Shown: piece after piece, positions 13,701 through 25,700 of the stretch
How positions within the stretch are numbered: position 1 is the first letter of the stretch
Layout of the letters: each line of letters starts with the position of its first letter
Origin: Congeria kusceri
Taxonomy: Eukaryota; Mollusca; Bivalvia; Myida; Dreissenidae
Assembly: GCA_027627225.1 (NCBI GenBank)
Contig: CM051029.1
Span: forward strand, 23,517,851 to 23,581,850
DNA: 64,000 nt
Reading direction: 5' to 3'
Translations under genes and position numbers: made by a program
The notes under the pieces: model-generated
Seen by the model: only the letters and a program-made list of their open reading frames with translations
What the model was told of the DNA's origin: nothing
Database searches by the model: none

Positions 13701-16700
13701 ACCCCCTGGGCGTGGCCAGTTTTGACCCCAGGGGCATAATTGAACTATCTTTGTAGAGGACCACTATAGGATGTTACATATCAAATATGAAACATCTGGG
13801 CCTTGTGGTTTCAGAGGAGGAGATTTTCAAAATCATTTTGCTATATATTCTATATAAAACATGTGACCACCTGGGTGTGGCCCGTTTTGACCCCAGGGGC
13901 ATAATTTGAACAAACTTTGTAAAGGACCACTAAAGCATGTTAATACCAAATATGAAACCTCTGGGCCTTGCAATTTCATACATATCAAATATGAAACATC
14001 TGGGCCTTGTGGTTTCAGAGGAGGAGATTTTCAAAGTCATTTTGCTACATAGTCTATATAAACCATGTGACCCCCGGGGCGTGGCCAGTTTCGACCCCAG
14101 GGGCATAATTTGAACAATCTTTGTAGAAGACCTCTAGAGGATGTCACGTATCAATATGAAAGGTCTGAGCCTTGCGGTTTCATAAAAGAAGAATTTTAAA
14201 GTTTTCACTTTTTAAATCTATTTTTAGCTCTGGTGATCTACATATTTAGCGGACCGGAAAGATTTGAACAACTTTGAAAGAGGTCCACCCAAGGATCATT
14301 CCTGTGAAGTTTGGTGAAAATCTGAAAATTTCAAACTTGAGTAACCAAACTGGCTTATGAGTCCATTTTTAAATATGGGGAATAAACATTTTAAGTTTAA
14401 ATGAAATCCCTCAACCCATTTCTGAAAAACTAGCTTACCGAAAAACTTTTAACCTATTCAAATAGCTCTCAATGTAAACAGTCTAAAACGGCTTACAATT
14501 TTGACAAATTTCAAACAAGAGTTACCAAACTTGGCCTATGCAGGTCACAAGTTATAGGCCATGGTCAATGACATTACACAATAACCTGAAGACATTTCTA
14601 AGTTTCAACTGAATATCTTTAGTAGATAGAGATATGTACTTGCACACATACCTTAACCTGAATTTTGTTAGTACAAAAACGGCCATAATTCTGCTACAAT
14701 GCTGGTCACAGTTATGGGCCTTGGTCAGTGATCTTATATAAGGAATCAAAAGACATGTGTGAAGTTTTAATTGAATATTTGTAGTAGATATAGAGATAAG
14801 AACTTGTTGCACGCAAATCAGAGCATGACGCGGACACCGACAAACGGGTGAGTAGAATATCTCAGACTATTTGGTGAATAGCTGAGATAAAAATACGTGT
14901 GCTCGTTTAACACTGATTTTAATGCACATTTTTAGAGAAACACTAATGTAAAACATCATCTACAGTATCTGAATTGACGAAAGCTGTCATTCCACCATTA
15001 TTACAAACAATAATTCAGACACGTAACATTTTAGCACACAAATAATGACAAATACGCTGTATGAGGATTCAATCAATATCTACTTTGGGAATCATACCCG
15101 TCCCAGTCAATTGGGAAAATTAGGCTAGTTTTCAACAAAACTGGGAATTTTATCAAAGATGTAAAAACAATAAGTTACATTAAATAAACTCTACAACAAC
15201 TTGTTTTATTAATTCTTATACTTGTATTTATTGTTTGGAGGTGGTTACTTGAACGTTTTTACAGGAACACCATACATCTTTTCCAGATTTTTTTTATTTT
15301 GTTCAGAGATTTGTTGTAAACAAAGATAACCATTTCATTTCATTAATAGCAAAGAAGCAATGTCAACCTACTGTTGGAGAATGTTTGAACTTCAAATTGA
15401 GAAAATTGGTACGTAGATCTTATTGGGAATGGTTTTCCAGTAACAAATTTATGTAGCGGAAAAATGCTGGAATGTTACCTCTGAATTCCATTTGAGACTG
15501 TTATTGGAAAAGAAGTCAATCTTTATACAGATGGGATCATCCTCTGGAAATGTTATCTGTGTACGATTGTTGTCACCGAGACCTGTTAATAGCAGGGAAA
15601 ACAACTGTCAAGAAAGGATTGGTGTGTGTTGATTGCAGGTTTACATTTTTATTTTAGAAACAACTAGAATTGTCACATGAGTGACGGATATATACCCCCA
15701 AAATATGGCCTTGTCACAAAACTACAGCATCCATTCGAAAGAAATGGACAGAGAGAGAATGCTTTAATTTGTGAATGGTCAACAGTGTATTTGGAAAAAT
15801 TTAATTTCAACATCAGCCATAACTCTGTCAACATTTAGTGGTTTGTAACCAAAGTTGAACTTGATCTGTATTTTATGATGTTACACCTATGTACCAAAAA
15901 TAATTTAAATATGTGAAGCCTTTCATGGGTGATTGTCCATGTTTTTCGGAAATTTAAGTCAAAAAGGGGGGCCATAACTGGGTCAAAATTTAGTGGTTTT
16001 TAACCAAAGTCAAACTTGACCTGTATTTTATGATGCTACACATGTGTACCAATAATTATATAAATATGTCAAGCAATTGTTGAGTTATCGCCAGGAAACC
16101 TAGTTTTTAGGGAATTTATGTCAAATAAGGGCCATAACTCTGTCAAAATTTAGTGGTTTGTAACCAAAGTCGAACGTGACCCGTATTTTATGATGCTACA
16201 CATGTAAACCAAGAATTATTTGAATACGTCAAGCCATTCTTGAGTTATCGTCCGGAAATCATGTTTTTAGTGAATTTTAAGTCTAAAAGGGGCCATAACT
16301 CTGTCTAAATTTAGTGGTTTGTAACCAACATCGAACTTCACCTGTATTCTATGATGTTACACAGGTGAACATCGAACTTGACCTGTATTCTATGATGTTA
16401 CACATGTGTACCAAAAATTATTTGATATGTGAAGCTTTTCTTGAGTTTTCATCCGGAAACCGACAGACTGACGGACCCACAAGCTCACTCCTATATACCC
16501 CCCCTAAACTTCGTTTGTGGGGGTATAATAAGGGACTCTTAGTTGATGCAACTTCCTAATAAATATGCATTTTATTACAAAATGTATTATTTTTGCACAA
16601 ATATCAATAAATATTACAATTCATGTGTATTAATTATTCAGAACAAGCTATATAACAAGAGGGCCATGATGGCCCAAAGAGCTCACCTGAGAACTGGTAC

Positions 16701-19700
16701 AGATGAAGACCATACTGTTGTGACAGGTTTGAAAATTAAGGTATCTGAACAATACCCAGAGGGGGATAGGATCAATTTTTATTTCAAACATCGGTTAGTA
16801 AAATGGGCTAAAGTATGCGTTGGGTAGTGGATGTGTGTTTTTTTTTGCTAATGGTTCTGAAATCATTTTTCTCGATATTCTTATGTGACCCTTTTTCATT
16901 AAGTCATTGACAATTCTAGAAAATGCAGAAACAATAGATTTGGATGTCTTTTTCCCAAACAGTTTTGGAGCACAAGTTGCAATATGATAATTGTGATGGC
17001 TGTGCTATAAGGTAAAGTTTTGCTTTTTCTTTGATAATTTCCTGTCCAATGATGAAAAATGATGTTAATGCAGGCTCTGAAGACATCAATGTTGCATGTA
17101 CAAATAACTGCATGCAAGTCTTGCAACTGTTTGAAACCAAATTTTATCAATCAACTTTTCAGGTCATGCCCAAACTGTGTAAGTTTGGTCAATATTGAAT
17201 CAAAAATCGTTCGTGCAAGCAAATCATTGATAACTTGTTGATGTTTTTTTCCAAACACAAGGGGCAATAACTCTGGTGTTTCTGGCCTGGTCATGCTTTT
17301 ATTCCACTTCACCTGTAGTCTTACGTTCATAGACAAACTGTACACGATTGGTAACAATTTGATGAAAATATAAATCTCTATCCCGAATAGTGTCCATTTT
17401 TGCATATTTTTTCACAAACAAAGGACAATAACTCTGGTGTTTCTGGTCCGATCTTGCTTATATTGGACTTCACCTTCTATCCTATGGTCACAGACAAACT
17501 GTGCAAGATTGGTGAAGATTGGATGAAAAATGAAGTCTCTATCCTAAATTCTGTCCATTTTTTGCATATTATATTTTTCACAAACAAAGGGCAATAACTG
17601 TTTCTGGTCCGATCTTGCTTATATAGGACTTAAACTGTAATCTCATGGTAATAGACAAACTGTGCAAGATTGGTGAAGATTGGATGAAAAATGAAGTCTC
17701 TATCCTGAATAATGTCCATTTTTTGTATATTTTTTTAATAAACAAAGGGAAATAACTCTGGTGTTTGACAAACAATCTGGCTCATTTTTGGCGTCTGCTG
17801 AGATCTGATGGTCATACACAAACTGTGAAAGATTGGTTAAGATTGGATGGAAAATAAAGTCTATACGTTGAAAAGGGGCATTTTTGCACTTTTTTGCATG
17901 AAAAAGGGGCAATAACTCTGGTGTTACTGGTGTGATCTGACCCAATAACAATCCAATCAGAGATTTTATGGTCATACACAAACTGTGCAAGTTAGGTCAA
18001 GATTGAATAAAAAATGTAGTCTTAATCATGAGAATGGTCCAAATTGTTGACGGCATACGGATGACGGACGACGACGGAGAGGTCCCCTATACCAATAGCT
18101 CACCCAGCACTTTGTGCTCAGGTGAGCTAAAAATAAAACGAATTGAAACTAATTATTTATTGTTATCAGTGATAAACCGGCTGAAACTATATAATCACTT
18201 GAAAATTTCAGGCAGATCAAGTTTAAGATAATCTGATATCACACTGATGTGAACATGACACACACACATACAGTACATTGAATTGTCAACATGTACAGTC
18301 GTAACTGTCAGATTCTAGTTCGGTTAGATGTAAATACATGACACGATGTTCTATCCACTCTAGTAGGGAGAATGAATAATGATTTTTCCAAAAGAATAAA
18401 TTAATAAACCTGTAATCGTCCATCAAAATTAGTATTTTTTAAACCAATGAATTAATTAAAAGAACACACATCATGATCAATGAACTTTCCAACCATCTTG
18501 TTCAATGAATCAGTCCAGTTCTAATTATGATTCCCAAATTGACTCGTTTGCTAATATTAATCATTATATGAACACGATCATTTGTACAAAGGGAATACAT
18601 ATGGACAAAGGACACAGGTCTAGGAACTATTAGTGTTCAATCATGTGCATAGGAATAAGCTGAGGGGCAGATGTTCCAGGGGGCAAGTTGGTAGTCTTCA
18701 ACATATACTACTGGTATAGACAGTCCATAGTCTTCAACATATACTACTGGTATAGACAGTCCATAGTCTTCAACATATACTACTGGTATAGACAGTCCAG
18801 TCTTCAACATATACTACTGGTATAGACAGTCCATAGTCTTCAACATATACTACTGGTATAGACAGTCCATAGTCTTCAACATATACTACTGGTATAGACA
18901 GTCCATAGTCTTCAACATATACTACTGGTGTAGACAGTCCATGTCTCTTCAGACAATCCAAATGGCAACTAGTGAGTAATTTAATTACAGTGAAAAAGGT
19001 CAAAGTTTAAGTTATTATAAATGCCAGTAACAATATCACCCATTCATAAATGGCAACCTGTGAGTAAGTAATAGTAAGAGACGATGAAAACGCTCTGATA
19101 ACACATGATGTACTTGTTATAACACAATGAACAATAAATGTAAAAAAAAATCAATAACTGATAACATGGATTTATTTCAATAAATACAAATTCTCACTTA
19201 CCAATATTTCTGGTGCCTGACTGGGAAACGACCGTGGGTGTGTGCAATGGCAAAATCGCGTGGGGTCTTTAAAGCCAGGTGGAAAAATGTGCGAGTACAT
19301 GTGGGTAACATGTAACATATATTTAGGTGTAATGTCACCATAAATATAACACGTAACATAACTGTATCGTATGTTCACCTTATATCTACTATGACTACGT
19401 AACATCTTATTTAATCATATATTCATGGTAAGAATACAAAGGCTGAAAAAACATTTTCGCATTTAAAGGGCATTCGGTCTCTTTCAAGACTATTAAGGCA
19501 GCGTGTACCGATGGAAATACATGGTGCATAGGGAGGGTCCCTGCAGGTGATCGCCAATGTCGCCAACTGCCACAAAATTATGAAGATGGAATTATTGAGT
19601 TGTAACTTAACACGAAGGTAAAAACTTGAAACGGTCAACCTCAGACATGTGGCAATTAAATAATAATTTACTTATTTGGGATAATCATGATGAGGACTTG

Positions 19701-22700
19701 TCAATGTTTTAAACCAATAATGATGTCATTCTTTATAATATATATTTGCATAAATCCAGCAATGGCCAGAAGTAGTTGTCATTATCACATACACACACAA
19801 CAATATTCTAATATCTGAAAAATGATATATAATATTCCTTAAACTTTGTGCAACCCAAAGTTGACAATATCATGACAATATTACTGGCAAAGTACCTAAA
19901 TCCGCACAGTAAATAAATCCCCACACCTGAAAAAAAAATGTGTTTATATGGTCAAGAAAAATAATTTTATGGTATCGATTAATGCATGCCCGTGTTTCAG
20001 CAACTTACAGAACTGACTACCAGGTAAGTATTAATGCATGCCCGTGTTTCAGCAACTTACAGAATGGACTACCAGGTAAGTATTAATGCATTTACTTAAT
20101 ATTGTTTTTTCTACATTTGCATGTCGGGATTGAAATCAAATCAATATCTCTGATAAATAAAGTCTTTAAGATAAAATTTTGGAAGTAAATACCAGAACAA
20201 GGTAAATTAACAAAAGAATAACAAGAAATCTAATGAACAAGGTGTAGTTTACTGTTATTTTTTAATTATTTGTTTTTAATTAAACATGTTTTAAAAAGTG
20301 TCCAGATTTAGGTACTCCCCATTAAGTTATTGAAACATGTTACAGGCCTTTTTTAAACACATCATTCAGTTACTTTTAGATAGCAATTTTCACTAAAATT
20401 TTGACCAAACCCTACTTATTACGGTTAACTTTCCATGTTCGTTTGACGCAATCACCCGGAGAAATCTTCCAAAAACCAGCAAAAAAAAAAGTGTCAGAAT
20501 TTACATACTCATATTCATAATTCATATTCAGTATAGTTACAAAATATGAATTGCATTCAGGATAACACAATAGCGAAAGACCCAAACCCCTTGCTGGCCA
20601 TGAGGTCTGGTATTCCTTTAATTTTAACAGTCTAAAACGGCCCCAACAATGCAACAACCAGCCCCACATTTAGGCAAAACCGGTCCAATGGTGTAAAACC
20701 CGTTACAAATTGTTTATCTAAGAATGTTTTTCACACATTTTGAGGTAATGTCATCAATGTGTGACAGGTATACAACACCTCAATCATAACCTGTTATTGT
20801 TAAGATAGAAAACATAATTGAGTTACTTTACGTAGTAAGCGCGTACATTATAAATTTCATAAATAAATTAAATTGCATTAAAGTATGTATAAATGCTGTT
20901 TATTTGAGATTTGTATTAAATTCATAAATAACATAAAGAAGCATACCCAGAATCAGTTATTATTATTATTTTGCAAAATAGGTTACAATATATTTTTATT
21001 TCAAATTGACGAGTCAATGTAAATGATTTCAAGTTCCTCATTGTTTTTTTACACAGAATTTTATCCAATTGTTGAAAAATCGGATTACTACAATAAAATG
21101 TAAAATTCGAAATTTTAGAAATATTATTGCAAAATTAATATTGTCTTCCCATGTACTGGTACTTTTAATAGGTGGTGGTGATTTTGTGTGTCAATCATGT
21201 TGCCATTTATAATTAATGCGCGAATTACATACAGGGATCTCATTAAAAAAGGAGTCCCAAATAGAAAAGATATAAAATGTAAATATGTGACGCGCGAAAG
21301 TGAATGGAATTTTTACAATTTACACATTTATACAATATATGACAGTTATAAATAAAATAATAATCATGATAATAATAATAATAATAATTATTATTATTCT
21401 TTAAATTATATTATTATTATTCTTTATATAATTTTTATTGGGTTATTTAATTATAATGATAATATATAATACTTAAGCATGTCTTATAAAACAATATTTT
21501 TGTACCAATAATTAATTTTAAAACAGGTAAATTCTGCACAATTAGCAATTGATGGGCTAAACTTGTTGACCGATTTGTTATGTGTAGGCCTTGTAAAAAG
21601 TTATGATGTGGTGATTACAGTAAAGCATAAGTTACTCAAGTAGAGTAGTTGTGAAACAGGTTAACAACACAAAAATGTAAAAAGGAGCAATTATTGGTGA
21701 TATTAAACACCAAAGTATGTGTTTGCATGTGTTTTACAAATGTTTGTGACCTGTAAAATTGGCGATGAAAATTATGTGACGTTGCAAAATTTTGTACTTA
21801 AATTACCGCTAGTATTGTTAATCTATGTCTTGTCATAGGTGCTATCTATACTAGAAAGTTCCTTTATGTATGATTATTTATCGATGTTTTTATATTCATG
21901 TCAAAATTCAGTCCTAGATTTTCGTATAAAATTTCTGTCAAAACAAAAACTCCTATCACCGTATTACTGAGATTTAGTTGTTATTTATGAAATTGGATTT
22001 GCAATATAAATTAATAAAATCAGCTGAAGCTGATTTTCACTCATTTTAACAATGTTGTTTGTTTCAAGTTGTCAAATTTGTTCAAAACTGTTCTTTATTG
22101 AGGATGCCTTGTGACACATTTAGGCGATTTAGCACATTCTTATTGACTTGTGCATTAAAGCACAGCAATGAGTGACAAATGTAATTTACCAATGAAAATT
22201 ACTGGTAACTGTCTGGAATGATGTGGGCAGAGCTAAGGGACTGCTGTGGGTGCAGCTAAAGGACTAGACTTTGACAGCTGCAGTGTGTACTGGGGCCGAT
22301 ATTGATTTTATCGCGACTGCTGCTGAGTTTACTGCAGGCACTCATGTATAGGTTACAATATACTAATTCCAATCCTTATGTAATTTAATGTAAAAGCGAT
22401 AACTTTAACCAAAAATAAATGCAACATTTTGCACATAGGGACCCTCATAACCATACATTTTCTTAAAGAGCATTTTAAGCTGAATTGATTTAAGCAATAA
22501 AAAGGGTACGTCATGTGTTATGTAAGAAAGAACTCGACACTAAACAAAGTTGACTGTTTTATCACCATCGTTTTAGCAGCTACTTTCTAGTTGAATGTAA
22601 CCCGCCTCAGCGCAAGTGTAATACTGTAGTCTCCAATCTTAAAACATATCAGTGATTTATTTGTGTATATCAATGCTTACCCTACCAACATCTAGAAACA

Positions 22701-25700
22701 AGAGGGCCATGATGGCCCTAGGTCGCTCACCTGAGTTTAAGGCATCATAATGGCTAAGAACAAGAGGGCAAAATGGCACTAAACCCCTTACCAGAGTATA
22801 CAAATCTGGGCCTTGCAGGTTCAGAAGTTTTTTTAGTCTATACATGTGACCCACAGGGCGTGGCCACTTTCTACCAAAGGGGAATAATTTGCAAAATATT
22901 TGTAGTGGACCATTATTCAATGTTACATACCAAACATGAAACCACTGGGCCTTGCGTTTCAGAGGAGGAGATTTTAAAGTCATTTTGCTATTTAAATGTA
23001 TATAAACCATGTGACCCCCAGGGGCATCATTGGAACAATCTGTGTAGAAGACCACTCCACAATGTTTCACGCAAAATATAAAACCTCTGGGCCTTACAGT
23101 TTCAACAAGGAATATTTTTAAGGCCCACTTGCCATATAAGTCTATATAAACCATGGCCACTTTTTACCCCAGGGGCATACTTTGAACAATCTATGAAGAG
23201 GACTACTATACAATGTTACATATCAAGTACGAAAACACTCCGGTTTCAGGGAGATTTTAAAGTCATTTTGTTATTTAAGTCTATATAAATAATGTGAGAC
23301 CCAGGGCAGGGCCAGTTTTGACCCCTTGGACATCATTTGAACAATCTTTGTAGAGGACAACTATACAATGTTACATACCATATAGAAAACAGTTTCAGAG
23401 GAGGAGATTTTTTAAGTCATTTTGCTATTTAACTTTAGATGCAAGTGCTAAAAAAACAATTAAACTGGACCCCTTGAATAAGCATTAGACCTATCTCAAT
23501 GAGGGGTCAGGCAAAGGCCCATGTCAAGTAGGGGCCTTCTCCAAACCATGAAAACATGCATTGATTGGCACTTTAAGTGTATGATTTCTGCTGTTAATTG
23601 TGCATCAGTATAAAAATAATTATTCTTTATTGCTTCATTATTAATCATGCGTTGAAAGTGAAAAAAAGAGTAAGTAATGAAAATAGAAGATAAAAGTGAT
23701 TTGTCCAGTAATCCCCGGTATTGCCCAATATCAGATTATAATAATATTGACCAGGCTGGGGTTATTGTCCAGACAGAGAAGGCCTCCCTAAGTTTTGTTG
23801 TTTACACAAAAAAAGAATAGTTCAATGCAAGAAAAAAAGAAGGAAGAATAACTTAAATAAGTGTAGACATATTTCAATATCAAGCAGAATAATTTCACAA
23901 ACATTATAGAAAATATATGATAAGTGTTGCAAGAAAAATGAATGAATGAACCAGTGGATATGTGCAGGCACTTACAAAAATACTGTAACAATGCATATAC
24001 TGGATCTGCAAAACTAAACAAGTCATTTTCTTAATGACATAAGTTAAATGAGCATTTAGATTTATACAAATTAAAACTGCAAATTAACTGAATAAAAAAT
24101 AGTATTGCCCAGTATTACCCACTTTCAGAGAATTGACAGGGGCGGGAAAAACAGGTAAAACCCGCCGGAAAAACCCGGGGTTGGTAATTCGTGCTAACCC
24201 TGCATTCGACTCATGAGGCAGTTCACAAAAAATCGTAGCATATTATATTGAAATATTTGTCATTTCTTACCTGCATATTTGCTAATCCACACACTATAAT
24301 CCATTCATAATTATCACAGTTTGCATAAGACAAAATGCATAATTGTTTCATTATTAAATAAGATGCAAACTGTTAATGAAACTATCTACTCTATTTTCAT
24401 TTACTTATTTTCCCCACTTTAGGCCCCAGCTAGACCATCAGCCACCAATAAACAAGAAATGTCTTTAAAAAAAGGCAATCGGCGTTGAAATTAATATTGA
24501 GACGTCATTTAAAAATTACCTAAACAGACGGCCAAGATGATCGGTTACGCGACTTCTCATACCCCAGATTTGTTGGTCCCCACCAATATTAGGAGACTTA
24601 TTGGACCCCAGATTTTTCGGACACTATAAGAAAACTTCTCAGACCCAAAAGTTAATTTGAGATAAATTAATAAATTTAAAAATTCAATAAAATTATCATT
24701 AATATATATGCCGTGAATAAACCAATCATACAACTCCATGTTTCCACCAGTGATATATGAATAATCAAAATAATTTAGGTTAACATAATTGTTATCTGAA
24801 TTTGTCAAGCCAATTTAACAAATTAACAATGTAGGAAAATAATTTCGGGAATGAATTAAATTATTATGTACCAGACGAGTCTATATAGTTATTTATTTAT
24901 AGTATCGGTAATATGCCATCCATGTTCGTTATCTAATATAATAACGATCTGAAGTCAAATAAGCATTTATATTGTGTATCCCAATAAAAAGCAAAAGTCA
25001 GGGAACATTCAGCAATTTTTGAAATGTTAAGACTTTATTTTTGATAACGCAAACATGAAAATTCATTAGACTATGACGATTTTTAAATTATATCAGTAGA
25101 AATATGATATATCAAGGGTTCTTGTGTATAATTAGTATTGCAAATTGTTCATGCTAAGCGAATAACAATTTGACGTATTCCGAATCTTCTTTCATAACAT
25201 TTTATCTATAGAAAATGTAGCATCTTTTTCCAGATTAAATAACAACTACTGGAGAAGTTGATAGAAAGATGCAATTATAAATAATCGTTAATAAATCGTA
25301 CCCACAATGTTTATTCAAATTAACAGTAAGTTTATAATATAAATTCACCATTTATTGAAATTTTTAGGTTAATGATTCTCTGAACGCTATTATTGATGCA
25401 TGTACGAATATATTAACACAGCTATACAACGGTTTGCTAGCTACGCGCGTTATTTTTAGAATGACACTACTGTTTCTGGAATGCGATGAACTCGCTAGAA
25501 TCAATGGGCTACATGGAACGGCAACTCGGTGAGTGAGATTTATGAATAGGAACATTGCACAATGGCTATTTATAGAGCGTACTGCTTATATAAATGTAGG
25601 CTAAACAAAATAGTTATTTCGTTACTTGAATGAATATAGCATTCTGTTTATGGCATACAATGAGAAAATACGTTCATAATTAGCCTCAGTTCTAGAGTAT

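Noticed and set aside
22657..23160. 167-aa minus-strand ORF
   Set aside because: It lies wholly inside a family C element with ~165-bp monomers; no protein family is recognised.
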